A DNA stretch of 64,000 bases, from the NCBI RefSeq assembly GCF_015062935.1, contig NZ_SUTM01000002.1:109377-173376 (forward strand), given 5' to 3'. A program made the position numbers and the translations under genes. The first letter of the stretch is position 1, and every line of letters begins with the position of its first letter. Positions 1-9,357 of this stretch are shown here, in pieces. Source of the stretch: Methanobrevibacter sp. (lineage in GTDB: Archaea > Methanobacteriota > Methanobacteria > Methanobacteriales > Methanobacteriaceae). The notes beneath the pieces are model-generated. The model made no database searches and was not told where the DNA came from. It saw only the letters and a program-made list of their open reading frames with translations.

Positions 1-133
1 CCATTTCTATTGAATGGTGTGAATGCTTGATTGAGGCTACGTTGTATCCTCTTTTGGTTAGCTCTTCGATAACTTTAACAGTTAGCGATGTCTTTCCTGT
101 ATTTTTCTTCCCGACAATAGATACTATTTTCAT
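1..133 (-). CDS. mobB: MobB-like molybdopterin-guanine dinucleotide biosynthesis protein, 5' part
   Basis: The minus strand opens with ATG at 133 and runs off the left edge, leaving 44 residues. They begin MKIVSIVGKKNTGKTSL, a Walker A P-loop (G8 to T15), followed by a helix and the segment VASIKHSHH, which matches the N-terminus of MobB GTPases. MobB assists attachment of GMP to molybdopterin to make the bis-MGD cofactor. This fits the neighbour: the divergent fwd operon encodes a molybdopterin-dinucleotide enzyme. Only the N-terminus is visible, so another P-loop family with the same start is possible. Confidence 0.75.
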   Translation of the reverse strand, partial: MKIVSIVGKKNTGKTSLTVKVIEELTKRGYNVASIKHSHHSIEM

Positions 134-192
134 TTTTACTCCCCTTATAATAATATATTATTCGTATTAATTAAAAATTTCTACATGAGTTC

Positions 193-228
193 ATGTGTAG
201 TTACTACACATTTTAGGTTAACCTAAAA
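193..228. promoter_or_regulatory. Two abutting palindromes between mobB and the fwd operon
   Basis: Bases 193-211 read ATGTGTAG-TTA-CTACACAT, a perfect 8-bp inverted repeat. Bases 211-228 (TTTTAGGTTAACCTAAAA) are a perfect 18-bp palindrome. They lie 60-95 bp upstream of the mobB start and about 320 bp upstream of the fwd operon start. The 17-bp core TGTGTAGTTACTACACA recurs in degenerate form at 440-456 and 518-534, so it is probably an operator. The protein that binds it is not known from the sequence. Confidence 0.55.
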
Positions 229-439
229 ATTTAGGTCATTTTTCACTGTTTTTGTAATACTTTTTACATCGATTGATATTATTTTCACAACGATTTTTTT
301 TAAAAATTTAAAGATTTCTCAAAACATATTTACCTAATTATTCTTCTACACTTTAAAAATTATATCTGTTAAAAATAAATAAGGTTTACTGATTCTGTTT
401 GCTTAATACTCTTTTTATATTAATTTTTGAAAAAATTTT

Positions 440-456
440 TGTGTAGTTATCCCACA
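440..456. promoter_or_regulatory. Second copy of the TGTGTAGTTA dyad
   Basis: TGTGTAGTTATCCCACA matches the 17-bp core at 194-210 over its first ten bases and keeps CACA at the far end. It lies about 50 bp upstream of the fwd TATA box. Just downstream, 462-483 is a separate inverted repeat, ATTTAAGTC-TTTC-GACTTAAAT (9-bp arms). Confidence 0.5.
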
Positions 457-499
457 GTAATATTTAAGTCTTTCGACTTAAATCTAGTAGGCAACTATA

Positions 500-534
500 T
501 TTATATAAGAAAACATATGTGTTATCATTACACA
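500..534 (+). promoter_or_regulatory. fwd operon promoter: TATA box with overlapping operator-like dyad
   Basis: TTTATATAA at 500-508 is a good archaeal TATA box, which predicts transcription starting near 530. The 17-bp dyad TGTGTTATCATTACACA (518-534) covers the predicted start site, where a repressor would act. A ribosome binding site, GGTGAT (537-542), precedes the ATG at 548. The rest of 134-547 is AT-rich and shows no gene. Confidence 0.6.
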
Positions 535-547
535 TTGGTGATTTTAA

Positions 548-1006
548 ATGCCGAAACATATTGCATCTGGTCTTAAATATTTGGCTGCGGTCAAGTTGAA
601 AGATGAGGGTAAAAGTCATCAGGCAATTGCCGATGAGTTAGGCGTTGATAGATCTACCATATCTCACTATCTGAATGGTAGAAACCTGTCTTGGAACTCA
701 ATTGACGTTGCAAGAACAATCATCGAGCTGTGCCCTCCAGATTTCCTGAAAATGGCGGAGGCAATATTTGAGGAACCAGAACAGAGTCGTAAAATTGTGA
801 GTATTTGCAGAGAAAGAGATTTCGAAGTAATTATAGAAGATTCTTGTATTGGTTGCGGTTTATGTGTAAATGCATGTACAATGAAAGCTATTAAATTAGA
901 ATCATTGCAAGCGCATGCAGACTCCATGCAATGTTGTGGTTGTCAGCTGTGTAGCGAAGATTGCCCAACGAATTCTATAAAAATTTTGGAGATTGAATAT
1001 GATTAG
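548..1006 (+). CDS. HTH DNA-binding protein fused to a 2[4Fe-4S] ferredoxin, first gene of the fwd operon (FwdH position)
   Basis: This 152-residue protein joins two modules. Residues about 12-45 form a helix-turn-helix (HQAIADELGVDRSTISHYLNG). Residues 100-139 carry two ferredoxin clusters: C100-x2-C103-x2-C106-x3-C110 and C129-x2-C132-x2-C135-x3-C139. It opens the fwd operon and overlaps fwdF by 8 bp. In Methanothermobacter the first gene of the fwdHFGDACB operon also encodes a ferredoxin-like protein of unknown role. The HTH suggests a redox- or metal-responsive autoregulator that may bind the dyads upstream. That role is inferred; the domains are plain in the sequence. Confidence 0.8.
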   Translation: MPKHIASGLKYLAAVKLKDEGKSHQAIADELGVDRSTISHYLNGRNLSWNSIDVARTIIELCPPDFLKMAEAIFEEPEQSRKIVSICRERDFEVIIEDSCIGCGLCVNACTMKAIKLESLQAHADSMQCCGCQLCSEDCPTNSIKILEIEYD

Positions 1007-2096
1007 AAATTTAAAAGAGGTTAAAGACAACAACTTTGACATCACAAGATCTGCTGAAGAAGTTAGAAACTTGTCTTTCAATGACCACACCTGTTTAGGT
1101 TGTGGAATTTGTGAATCCACTTGTCCTGTTGAAGCGATTACCTTAAACGCAATCGCTGTCGACGCACGTCACAGAGTATTCAATGACGTTTACTTCAGTG
1201 GTCACGAAAAGATTGCTCAAAACTTCAAAGAAGATTTCGATGTTCAAAGAATAAGCATTGACGAAAGTAAATGTGTATTATGTGGTATGTGCAGTGGATT
1301 ATGTCCAGTTGATGCCTTAGTATTAACTATCGATGGCGTACCTATCAAAGAAATTGAAGCATATCCTCATTACAACGCTTTCTCAGAAATCGATGATGAT
1401 GAATGTATTTACTGTAAAAGATGTGAAACTGCATGTCCTCGTGATGCAATTGTCATTGAAAGAGTTTTACCAAACCGTGCTGACTTAGTAACTGGTGAAA
1501 TTAACGTAAATGATGAAGAATGTATTTACTGTGGAGTATGTCAAGAATTATGTCCTGCAGAAGCAATTGTTGTAGATCAAGAAACAGGAAAAGAATCCAT
1601 TGTTATTGATAAAGACAAATGTGTATACTGTCTCGTATGTAAAAAAGCTTGTCCTACCAACGCTATTAAAGCAATTTGTAGAGCATGTAACTACGGTGAA
1701 TATGACTTAGATCCTTCCAATGCAGTTGTAAAAGGAAATTCAGTTATTGATTCTGATCTTTGTGTATTCTGCGGTTGGTGTGAAGGCGTATGTCCAACTG
1801 ACGCAGCAAAACATAAAAAACCATTCCAAGGTTCTATTGAAATTGATGACGACAAATGTCAAGCTTGTGGAGCTTGTGTAGATATTTGTGGATGTAACGC
1901 ATTAGCATTTCCAGTATCCTCAGGTCCTGGTTCTAGAATGGAACATGTAATTGCTTACAATGATTACTGTGTAAAATGTAAAGCATGTGCTAACGCATGT
2001 CCTAACGGTGCAATTACTGTAAAAAGAACTGAAATTGACCACACACCTATTAGCTCAACTACTTGGAAAGAAGCTTTAGACGCAATTAAAGACTAG
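999..2096 (+). CDS. fwdF: Formylmethanofuran dehydrogenase polyferredoxin subunit F
   Basis: This 365-residue polyferredoxin carries electrons to the formylmethanofuran dehydrogenase complex, which reduces CO2 to formylmethanofuran in the first step of methanogenesis. Eight CxxCxxCxxxC motifs can be counted (for example CLGCGICESTCP, CIYCKRCETACP, CQACGACVDICG), matching the eight [4Fe-4S] clusters known for FwdF. ATG at 999 is preferred over an upstream in-frame TTG at 993; it overlaps the end of the previous gene and so suggests coupled translation. fwdG follows after 8 bp. Confidence 0.95.
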   Translation: MIRNLKEVKDNNFDITRSAEEVRNLSFNDHTCLGCGICESTCPVEAITLNAIAVDARHRVFNDVYFSGHEKIAQNFKEDFDVQRISIDESKCVLCGMCSGLCPVDALVLTIDGVPIKEIEAYPHYNAFSEIDDDECIYCKRCETACPRDAIVIERVLPNRADLVTGEINVNDEECIYCGVCQELCPAEAIVVDQETGKESIVIDKDKCVYCLVCKKACPTNAIKAICRACNYGEYDLDPSNAVVKGNSVIDSDLCVFCGWCEGVCPTDAAKHKKPFQGSIEIDDDKCQACGACVDICGCNALAFPVSSGPGSRMEHVIAYNDYCVKCKACANACPNGAITVKRTEIDHTPISSTTWKEALDAIKD

Positions 2097-2104
2097 GTGA
2101 TTAG

Positions 2105-2335
2105 ATGGAACTTAAAGTTAATCAAGATAATTGTTTAGGATGCGGGATTTGTGTTATTGCTTGTCCTGTAAATGCAGCTATCAGTCCAGAAAATGCTGGT
2201 GGTAATGGTGCAAAGACTGAAGAAGTTATTATGATGGTAGAAAACGGATTTATCAAACTTTTCAGTCCTGAAAAATGTGAAGAATGTGGAACATGTCAAA
2301 TGTTTTGTCCAGTAAATGCTATATGGTTAGAATAG
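2105..2335 (+). CDS. fwdG: Formylmethanofuran dehydrogenase ferredoxin subunit G
   Basis: This 76-residue ferredoxin has two [4Fe-4S] motifs, CLGCGICVIACP near the N-terminus and CEECGTCQMFCP near the C-terminus. In the Fwd complex, FwdG links the FwdF polyferredoxin to the tungstopterin subunit FwdB. A GGTGAT ribosome binding site lies 5 nt upstream of the ATG. The gene sits between fwdF and fwdD in the same operon. Confidence 0.93.
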   Translation: MELKVNQDNCLGCGICVIACPVNAAISPENAGGNGAKTEEVIMMVENGFIKLFSPEKCEECGTCQMFCPVNAIWLE

Positions 2336-2347
2336 GGGGATTATTAT

Positions 2348-2917
2348 ATGCATTATGCTAATACTTATTTAGAAAAACCTGTAGTACCAGATGTAAAAAT
2401 TACTGGTGAAGGAACAACTGACGTACTTAAATGTATGTTAAACACCGGATCTGACATCTACCAAGGTGCTTGTAAAAAAAGAGGATCCACTTTAAAAGAA
2501 GAATACAAAAACGCTTCAGGTACTTGTTACATGGATCCTAGAGATATGGCAAAATTAGGTGTAAACAACTGGGATACTGTACTTGTAAAAACTGATTTCG
2601 GTGAAGTAGTAGTAAACTGTGCAGTATCAAGAGACGCACCTCACGAAGGAACTGTATTCATTTGTAAAGGACCATGGGCTAACACTATCGTAAGTCACGA
2701 TACTTACTGCTGTTCTGACCCTACCTACAAAGGAATCAAATGTACTGTCGAAAAAACCGACAGAAAAGTATTACTCATGGCTGACTTAATGAGATGGGTA
2801 TACAAAAAATACGTTGATGAAGAAGATGACGATGTTGTTGAAAACATGGAATCTTTAGGTGAATTACCTGTTTATCACGGACGTAAATGGGAGGAGTTGA
2901 TTGACCATGACTTATGA
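2348..2917 (+). CDS. fwdD: Formylmethanofuran dehydrogenase subunit D (molybdopterin dinucleotide-binding)
   Basis: The 189-residue protein matches FwdD, the small subunit that carries the C-terminal molybdopterin-dinucleotide-binding domain found in other molybdoenzymes as part of the large subunit. The segment [21 protein letters not shown] and the following beta-rich stretch are typical of that domain. The gene overlaps fwdB by 11 bp (GACCATGACTTATGA), so the two subunits are probably made by coupled translation. Confidence 0.92.
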   Translation: MHYANTYLEKPVVPDVKITGEGTTDVLKCMLNTGSDIYQGACKKRGSTLKEEYKNASGTCYMDPRDMAKLGVNNWDTVLVKTDFGEVVVNCAVSRDAPHEGTVFICKGPWANTIVSHDTYCCSDPTYKGIKCTVEKTDRKVLLMADLMRWVYKKYVDEEDDDVVENMESLGELPVYHGRKWEELIDHDL

Positions 2918-4283
2918 ACCACCTGTAACTGATTATGATTACATTGTTGAAAATTGTACCTGTGCATTCTGTGGTTGTAACTGTGACGATTTAGATTACT
3001 TAGTAAAAGATAATCACGTAGTTGCTGTAAGACACGCATGCAGATTAGGAGCAAGTAAAATTATGGAAGATATGGATCAAAGATTACTTGTTCCAATGAT
3101 TAGGGATGAAAACGGAGAACTTATGGAAGTAGATTGGGATACCGCTTTAGACAAAGCTGCAGAATACATTGCTAATTCCATCAGACCTGTATTCTACGGA
3201 TGGTCTGAAACTTCTACCGAATGTATGAAAGAAGGAGTAGCATTAGGTGAATACATTGGTGCAGTATTAGATAACCAAGCTACTATCTGTCACGGTCCTT
3301 CTCTCCAAGCTGTACAAAACGCAGGATACCCTATTCAAACTTTAGGAGAAGTTCAAAACAGAGCAGACGTTATTGCTTACTCTGGAAGTAACGCTATGAA
3401 CTCTCACCCAAGACATATGGCAAGATACGCTGTATTCTGTCGTGGATACTTCAGACAAAGAGGAAGATTCGACAGAACTGTTATCACCATGGATCCAAAA
3501 TTCTCAGATACCGCAAAATGTTCTGACAAATGGATTGGATTCGAACAAAACGGAGACTACGGTTTCTACAACGCTATTAGAGCTGTACTCAGAGGAAAAG
3601 AATTATACCAAGACGTAATTTCTGGAATTCCTAAAGAAGACATTTACGAATTAGCAGAAGAAATGAAAAACGCAGAATTCGGTGTTCTCTTCTTCGGTTT
3701 AGGTTTAACCCACACTTTATCAAAACAAAGAAACATTGATATCGCTATTAAGATGGTACAAGACTTAAACAAATACAGTAAATGGGGACTTACTCCAATG
3801 AGAGGTCACTTTAACGTAAACGGTTTCAACATTTTCATGGCATTCGAATGTGGATTCGCTTTCGGTGTTGACTACTGTAGAGGTTACCCAAGATATATGT
3901 TAGGAGAAACCAACACTATCGATTTATTAACCAGAAAAGAACCAGATTGTTTCATGGTTATTGCAGCTGACCCAGGTGCTCACTTCCCTAACGGAGCAAA
4001 CCAACACTTAGCTAACATTCCTGTTATTCAAATCGATATTCACTGGGGCCCATCTACCGAACTCGCTGACGTAGTATTACCAGGTTCATTCATTGGTGTA
4101 GAATGTGCTGGTACCAGTTACCGTATGGATGGAGTTCCTATCTACATGAAAAAAGCTATCGACAAACCAGAAACCTGTCGTGACGACGAATGGATTGTCC
4201 GTGAATTGAAAGAAAGAGTAATGAAACTCAGAGAAGAGCCAAACGTAGCTCCAAAATATGTGCCAAATCCAAACGCACTATAA
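2907..4283 (+). CDS. fwdB: Formylmethanofuran dehydrogenase catalytic subunit B
   Basis: This 458-residue subunit binds a [4Fe-4S] cluster and tungstopterin and reduces CO2 to formate inside the complex. The N-terminus has [10 protein letters not shown] followed by RHACRLG, the cluster ligands of the formate-dehydrogenase-like family. The metal-ligand position in [10 protein letters not shown] is cysteine, not selenocysteine. ATG at 2907 follows GGAGGAG with good spacing; the in-frame TTG at 2901 is less likely. Gene order here is D-B-A-C, whereas Methanothermobacter has D-A-C-B. Confidence 0.94.
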   Translation: MTYEPPVTDYDYIVENCTCAFCGCNCDDLDYLVKDNHVVAVRHACRLGASKIMEDMDQRLLVPMIRDENGELMEVDWDTALDKAAEYIANSIRPVFYGWSETSTECMKEGVALGEYIGAVLDNQATICHGPSLQAVQNAGYPIQTLGEVQNRADVIAYSGSNAMNSHPRHMARYAVFCRGYFRQRGRFDRTVITMDPKFSDTAKCSDKWIGFEQNGDYGFYNAIRAVLRGKELYQDVISGIPKEDIYELAEEMKNAEFGVLFFGLGLTHTLSKQRNIDIAIKMVQDLNKYSKWGLTPMRGHFNVNGFNIFMAFECGFAFGVDYCRGYPRYMLGETNTIDLLTRKEPDCFMVIAADPGAHFPNGANQHLANIPVIQIDIHWGPSTELADVVLPGSFIGVECAGTSYRMDGVPIYMKKAIDKPETCRDDEWIVRELKERVMKLREEPNVAPKYVPNPNAL

Positions 4284-4293
4284 AGGTGATATA

Positions 4294-6006
4294 ATGGAAT
4301 ATATTCTTAAAAACGGTATTGTCTACGACCCTGCTAATGAAGTAAACGGGGAAAAGATGGACGTAATGTTCAAAGATGGTATTATTGTAGATAACGTTTC
4401 CTCCGACGCTAAAGTCTTAGATGTTACCGATAAAATAGTCATGCCAGCAGGTGTTGACCCTCACGCACACGTTGCAGGTCCTAAATTAGTAGTAGGAAGA
4501 TTATACAGGCCTGAAGATTCCAGAAGAGGTGTTACTCAAAAAACTAAAGTTTTAAGATCAGAATCTGGTTTCTCCATTCCAAGTTGTCCTGCAACCGGTT
4601 ACAGATACTCAAGATTAGGTTACGGTACTGTTGTAGAAGCAGCTATGCCTCCTCTTGAAGCAAAACACACTCACGAAGAAATTGCAACTATTCCACAATT
4701 AGACATCCCAGCTTTACCATTATTCGGTAACAACTGGTTCGTAATGGAATACGCTAAAGATAATAATATTGAAGACATTGCAGCATTTGTATCTGCATGG
4801 TTAAAAATCTCAAAAGGTTACGGTATCAAAATCGTAAACCCATGTGGAAGTGAAGCATGGGGATGGGGTATGAACGTACACGGTGTAAACGACAAAGCTC
4901 CTTACTTTGACGTAACTTCCAAAGAAGTTATCGTTGCACTTGCAAAAGCTAACGAAATGTTAAACTTACCTCACTCTATCCACATTCACCCTAACGACTT
5001 AGGACACCCTGGTAACGTACCAACCACTATCGAAACCATGGATGCTGTTAAAGGAATCAAAAAAGGTAAAGGCGCAGCTGAAATTAGGGATCAAGTTATG
5101 CACTTAACTCACTTACAATTCCACTCCTACTTAGGAAACAGTTGGAAAGATGTAACTTCCGGTGCTGAAGAAGTCGCTAAACACTTCAACAAAGCTGACA
5201 ACTTAACCTGTGATATTGGTCAAGTAACTTTCGATGAAACCACTACCATGACTGCAGACGCTCCTATGGAATACGACTTATTCAAATTATCCGGTCTTAA
5301 ATGGACCAACAAGGATATTGAATGTGAAACTGCAGCAGGTATCATCCCATGTATCTACTCCAAGAAAAGTCCTGTTAGTACCTTACAATGGGCTATCGGT
5401 CTTGAATTATTCTTGTTAATCGAAGATCCATGGAGAGTATGTTTAACCACTGACCACCCTAACGCAGGTCCATTTACCAGATATCCTAGAATCATTTCCT
5501 GGTTAATGAGTAATGAGAAAAGACAAGACATGTGTGACAATGAAGTTCACAAATGGGTACACAAAAGAACTCTTCTCCCTACTCTTGAAAGAGAATACGA
5601 TTTCTACGATATTGCAACTATTACAAGAGCTGCTCCAGCTAAAATCTACGGATTCACTGACAGAGGTGCACTCACCCCTGGTTACAGAGCAGACATTGCA
5701 GTATACGACATAAATCCTAATGACATTGACCCATCCAAACAAGCTGATGAAATCGAAAAAGGTTTCAACGTAGCTGACTACACTATTAAAGATGGTCAAA
5801 TATTAGTAAAAGATAAAGAAATTGTAAAAGTTAAAGAAAGTCAAAACATTTGGGTTAACGTAAAAGGATGGGAACAAAACGAGCAAAAAGTTATCGACAA
5901 CATTATGCCGTTCTTCACCCAATACTACTCAGTTAAATGGGAAAACTATCCAGTACACGACCACTATGTATCAAACCCAATTAGAGTAGACGTTGACGGT
6001 AAATAG
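4294..6006 (+). CDS. fwdA: Formylmethanofuran dehydrogenase subunit A (amidohydrolase)
   Basis: FwdA is a urease/dihydroorotase-type amidohydrolase of 570 residues. It condenses formate, delivered through an internal tunnel, with methanofuran at a dinuclear zinc site. The metal-binding H57-x-H59 is visible in VDPHAHVAG, further histidines in [14 protein letters not shown], the region of the carboxylated lysine in [11 protein letters not shown], and a late aspartate in [13 protein letters not shown] at 4294 has a GGTGAT site 4 nt upstream; an in-frame ATG at 4258 lies inside the fwdB end and is not preferred. Confidence 0.95.
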   Translation: MEYILKNGIVYDPANEVNGEKMDVMFKDGIIVDNVSSDAKVLDVTDKIVMPAGVDPHAHVAGPKLVVGRLYRPEDSRRGVTQKTKVLRSESGFSIPSCPATGYRYSRLGYGTVVEAAMPPLEAKHTHEEIATIPQLDIPALPLFGNNWFVMEYAKDNNIEDIAAFVSAWLKISKGYGIKIVNPCGSEAWGWGMNVHGVNDKAPYFDVTSKEVIVALAKANEMLNLPHSIHIHPNDLGHPGNVPTTIETMDAVKGIKKGKGAAEIRDQVMHLTHLQFHSYLGNSWKDVTSGAEEVAKHFNKADNLTCDIGQVTFDETTTMTADAPMEYDLFKLSGLKWTNKDIECETAAGIIPCIYSKKSPVSTLQWAIGLELFLLIEDPWRVCLTTDHPNAGPFTRYPRIISWLMSNEKRQDMCDNEVHKWVHKRTLLPTLEREYDFYDIATITRAAPAKIYGFTDRGALTPGYRADIAVYDINPNDIDPSKQADEIEKGFNVADYTIKDGQILVKDKEIVKVKESQNIWVNVKGWEQNEQKVIDNIMPFFTQYYSVKWENYPVHDHYVSNPIRVDVDGK

Positions 6007-6017
6007 GGGTGTTTAAT

Positions 6018-6884
6018 TTGAAAACAATTACATTTGATCAAATCAAAACTTCATCAATCGCATTAGAATTTGATGAATTAATTCCTGATGAAATTTACTC
6101 ATGGACCGAAGCAGATTTCGCTAAATATCAAGTTCCTATTGGAAATTCCAGATTCCCAATCACTGACTTCTTCGACATCACTGTAGAAGGAGAAGCTAAC
6201 GGGCCTGAAGAAGTTGAAATGATTTTAAACGGTGACTTAAACAGAGTAAAATACATCGGTTGTAAAATGAGCGCTGGAAACATTGTCTGTAACAGTAGTG
6301 TAGATTTACACGTAGGTGCAGAAATGTCCGGTGGATCTATTCTCGTTAAAGGTGACGCAGCTGCTCACGCTGGAAGAGAAATGTCTGGTGGATACCTTGA
6401 AATCGAAGGAAATACCAAAGAATTTACTGGTGCTTCTTACATCGGTGAATGGAGAGGTATGACCGGAGGACAAATTGTTGTTGGCGGTAACGCTGGTAAA
6501 CAATGTGGTGAATGTTTAACTGGTGGAAGAATTCACGTTAAAGGTAACTGTGATATCTTAGCTGGTATTCACATGACCAAAGGTCTTATCGAAATTGACG
6601 GTGACGTAAACCGTTGGCCGGGTGGTCAAATGAAAAACGGTAACATTGTCATCCACGGATTCCTCGGTAGATTACTCGAAGGATTCGTTCTCGACGGTGT
6701 TGTCGTAGATCCTGAAGTAGAAGGAACCACTTTCAAAGGAAAATATATTCACTACACTGGAGATATTGGTCTTAACGGTAAAGGTAACCTTTACTTAGAC
6801 GCTGAAGCTAACAAAGAAAAATTAGCTGAATACGGAGAAATTGACGACGAATATACTTCAATCAGAGAATACAGGAATTTATAA
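6018..6884 (+). CDS. fwdC: Formylmethanofuran dehydrogenase subunit C
   Basis: This protein of about 288 residues has the repeated glycine-rich beta-helix pattern ([39 protein letters not shown]) shared with the C-terminal domain of glutamate synthase. FwdC is a structural subunit packed against FwdA. TTG at 6018 fits the AGGGGTG ribosome binding site (6005-6011) better than the in-frame GTG at 6009. It is the last gene of the operon; its stop codon lies inside a terminator-like stem-loop. Confidence 0.93.
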   Translation: MKTITFDQIKTSSIALEFDELIPDEIYSWTEADFAKYQVPIGNSRFPITDFFDITVEGEANGPEEVEMILNGDLNRVKYIGCKMSAGNIVCNSSVDLHVGAEMSGGSILVKGDAAAHAGREMSGGYLEIEGNTKEFTGASYIGEWRGMTGGQIVVGGNAGKQCGECLTGGRIHVKGNCDILAGIHMTKGLIEIDGDVNRWPGGQMKNGNIVIHGFLGRLLEGFVLDGVVVDPEVEGTTFKGKYIHYTGDIGLNGKGNLYLDAEANKEKLAEYGEIDDEYTSIREYRNL

Positions 6885-6911
6885 TTCCTTTCTCTTTTCT
6901 TTTTTTTTTAA
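6873..6911 (+). terminator. Stem-loop plus T-run ending the fwd operon
   Basis: AGGAATT (6873-6879) and AATTCCT (6883-6889) form a 7-bp stem with a 3-nt loop. The fwdC stop codon TAA (6882-6884) spans the loop and the start of the second arm. A run rich in T follows to about 6911. Confidence 0.65.
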
Positions 6912-6931
6912 AATAATTTTGGGCTGATAAT

Positions 6932-7222
6932 ATGGTAAAAGAAGTAGAAATGACTTTTGATGAGGTTGTAGAATACGTTAGGAATAAAGTATATGTTGGA
7001 GATGTTTTTGAAATTTCCTATAATCGTATTTTTGCTCCAGGAGAAGTTTTAGGTCTTACTGAAGAAGATGAAGTGACTGGAGAAGGTCTCAGAGTCGGTT
7101 TACAGTTAACCGGTGAAATTTTAAATCAGGCAGTTGAAGTTGACTTGCATGAAATTGCCGACGATTTATTAGAAATCCGTCATATTCACGATGGCGATGA
7201 AATTATAATAGAAGTATTATAA
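6932..7222 (+). CDS. Small conserved methanogen protein, paralogue 1 (DUF2097-like)
   Basis: This 96-residue acidic protein has no transmembrane segment or cysteine motif. It is a clear paralogue of the next gene: both contain a block like Y(N/D)RIFA(P/E)GEVL, a central beta-rich stretch and an acidic end. It resembles the small uncharacterised family I recall as DUF2097 from Methanobacteria, but I cannot confirm that name. It lies downstream of the fwd terminator and probably has its own promoter. Function unknown. Confidence 0.7.
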   Translation: MVKEVEMTFDEVVEYVRNKVYVGDVFEISYNRIFAPGEVLGLTEEDEVTGEGLRVGLQLTGEILNQAVEVDLHEIADDLLEIRHIHDGDEIIIEVL

Positions 7223-7342
7223 TTCTCTTTTTTTATTTATTTTTCATATTTTATTTTTCATTGAAAATTTTTTTTGTTCGATATCATACAAACAAACTTT
7301 TATATGATGAGATTTATAATATTATGTAAGGGGTGGATTGTC

Positions 7343-7633
7343 ATGAAAGAAATAGAATTAACCACACAAGAAGCTGTAAAATATTTAAAAGAAAATGTAA
7401 AAATGCATGATAGGATCGAAATAGCTTACGATAGAATTTTTGCAGAAGGAGAAGTCTTAAACGTTGATTTTTCCGAATATTTCGGCAAACCTGGATTTAA
7501 AATGTTAGTGTCTCTTGATGAAAGTGAACTTGGTGCCACAGTTGAAATCGATGTCTATGAGGTCGAAGAGGATATAATCGAGTTTATCCATTATCCGAAA
7601 GATGGTGAAGCTGTGGATGTTACTGTAATATAA
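7343..7633 (+). CDS. Small conserved methanogen protein, paralogue 2 (DUF2097-like)
   Basis: This 96-residue protein is similar along its length to the product at 6932-7222 (AYDRIFAEGEVL here, SYNRIFAPGEVL there). ATG at 7343 is chosen because AAGGGGTG lies just upstream; an in-frame start at 7274 would add 23 hydrophobic residues without a binding site. The gene converges on nrpR, and a shared dyad covers both stop codons. Function unknown. Confidence 0.7.
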   Translation: MKEIELTTQEAVKYLKENVKMHDRIEIAYDRIFAEGEVLNVDFSEYFGKPGFKMLVSLDESELGATVEIDVYEVEEDIIEFIHYPKDGEAVDVTVI

Positions 7634-7642
7634 TATTACAGT
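7622..7642. terminator. Bidirectional terminator dyad between convergent genes
   Basis: ACTGTAATA-TAA-TATTACAGT is a perfect 9-bp inverted repeat. It contains the stop codon of the plus-strand gene and the end of nrpR on the minus strand. Confidence 0.55.
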
Positions 7643-9318
7643 CTATCCATATTTTCAAAAGGCATCAGCTGCTCAATTGCTTTGACATGTATGTCAACAC
7701 CACGTTCTCTGACTGCTGCAATTGAGTTCAAACCGCTTCCGGCAACGACACCGAAATTATAGTTTTCCGCCTTTGCATTGTAGGTAACCTCTCTAGGTTT
7801 GCCTATTTTATAGATTGAAAAACCAATTTTATCTAATGTGTCCAGTAAATCCACTGCATATTCACGTGCGATATAGGGGATCTCTTTAAAACTGGCCAAT
7901 ATCTTATTCGGACCGAAATTTCCGCTGATTGAAGTCATATTTTTTGCAATGAATATCTTATGGGGATCAACAGTGGAACCGTTGTATGAAATCAGCTCTA
8001 TGAATAGTGGAGGTTCTGTAAGTTCTAGCAATCCTCCATATTTCGGATTTGACATAATTCCATTGTTTATCAACAGTCCGTCTATACTCAAACTGCATAT
8101 TGTAGCTATTCCAACCATGTTATCGTCGCTCGGATGATTTACAATCTTGTAATATGGGTTTATGTATTTTGGATTGCTGTTGTAGGTTTCTTCCATTATG
8201 CCAAGTGTTTTGTCAAGATCTTCTTTTTTAAGATAGGACACATTTGATATGATGTCTCCTTTTCTTTTTTCGATATCGAAATTAACCTGCTGGATTAAGT
8301 TCCATGATTTTGAGAGTAAAAATGATATTTTCGGTTGCGGAGTATGTTCAACAGGTTTTAAGCCGTATTTGATTGTTGATGTGATTGGGGACAATGTATT
8401 GAAGTCTCTGATTTCTTCCGCTATTTTTATGTCAATTTCCTGACCCTGTTCCTGAATTGCACGAAACGGAGTTATTCCTCCGACGATTGATATTCCGACC
8501 ATTCCTTTAGGTACTGTAATTCCAAGTATGTCTTTTCCCTCGTCACTTATGGCTATTATTCCGCCTATTCCAATCTTGTCAAGCTTTTTGATTATTTCTA
8601 TTGTCTTTTCACGGCCGATTCCAGGTATAAGTCTGAAGTTTGCAGGTATCAGTCCGTCACCTGAAGTTACCACATCCATAACTGAGGTCCTGTTAGGTGA
8701 TGAAAATGCATCCAGCGGTGTAAGGGATGTTTTCTTGTAGGATATCAGCTCTTCAAAGCGTATAGGTTTGTAGTCCTCAATTCTGAGAAGTCCTCCGTAT
8801 TGAGGTTGTGCAGGAATTCCTTCATTCAAAAGTATCCCGTCAATTGTTGTACCGCATAAAGTTGTCACTTCAATTTTGCCCTTACTTTTATCTTCATTTA
8901 TATTAACGTAAGGACTAACAGAAAGACCACTTTCAATAATACTTTTAAGTATATTGATTGATTCTTCATTATAAATGGTTGATGTGTTGACAACAACATT
9001 TCCTCTTTGTGTGATATAGTTGAAGTCAGTTAAATATATCATTTCTTCAAATTTTGAATAGATGAAATCAACCTGGTCATATATCAGTCCCTTTTCCAGC
9101 TTGTCACGGCCAAGTTCGGTAATGACTCTTCCAGAATATCCCTTTCTTTCAGTGTAGCCCTTTTCATCCAAAATCTGCATGTGGTATCGAACGGCACGTT
9201 CGCCCAGGTTAAAGCCCTTTTCGTTTAGTTCATCTGCTATCAGTTTTGAACCGATTGGCTTTTCCTGCTGGCTCAATATCCTTAAAATTTCAATCATTCG
9301 GGGTTCTGAATCTGACAT
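7636..9318 (-). CDS. nrpR: NrpR, global nitrogen-regulatory repressor
   Basis: The 560-residue protein has an N-terminal winged HTH (about residues 1-85, ending near KGYSGRVITELGRDKLEKG) and two tandem NrpR domains (about 90-320 and 325-555). The domains share motifs such as CGTTIDGILLNEG and CSLSIDGLLINNG, and GLIPANFRLIPG with a matching block in the second. In Methanococcus maripaludis NrpR represses glnA and nif by binding GGAA-N6-TTCC; 2-oxoglutarate releases it. Here it lies 39 bp downstream of glnA on the same strand. The operator upstream of glnA may therefore also control nrpR. Confidence 0.95.
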   Translation of the reverse strand: MSDSEPRMIEILRILSQQEKPIGSKLIADELNEKGFNLGERAVRYHMQILDEKGYTERKGYSGRVITELGRDKLEKGLIYDQVDFIYSKFEEMIYLTDFNYITQRGNVVVNTSTIYNEESINILKSIIESGLSVSPYVNINEDKSKGKIEVTTLCGTTIDGILLNEGIPAQPQYGGLLRIEDYKPIRFEELISYKKTSLTPLDAFSSPNRTSVMDVVTSGDGLIPANFRLIPGIGREKTIEIIKKLDKIGIGGIIAISDEGKDILGITVPKGMVGISIVGGITPFRAIQEQGQEIDIKIAEEIRDFNTLSPITSTIKYGLKPVEHTPQPKISFLLSKSWNLIQQVNFDIEKRKGDIISNVSYLKKEDLDKTLGIMEETYNSNPKYINPYYKIVNHPSDDNMVGIATICSLSIDGLLINNGIMSNPKYGGLLELTEPPLFIELISYNGSTVDPHKIFIAKNMTSISGNFGPNKILASFKEIPYIAREYAVDLLDTLDKIGFSIYKIGKPREVTYNAKAENYNFGVVAGSGLNSIAAVRERGVDIHVKAIEQLMPFENMDRL

Positions 9319-9357
9319 TTTCGGCTCCGGTTAAAAATAAAAAAGGAATATTTAGAA

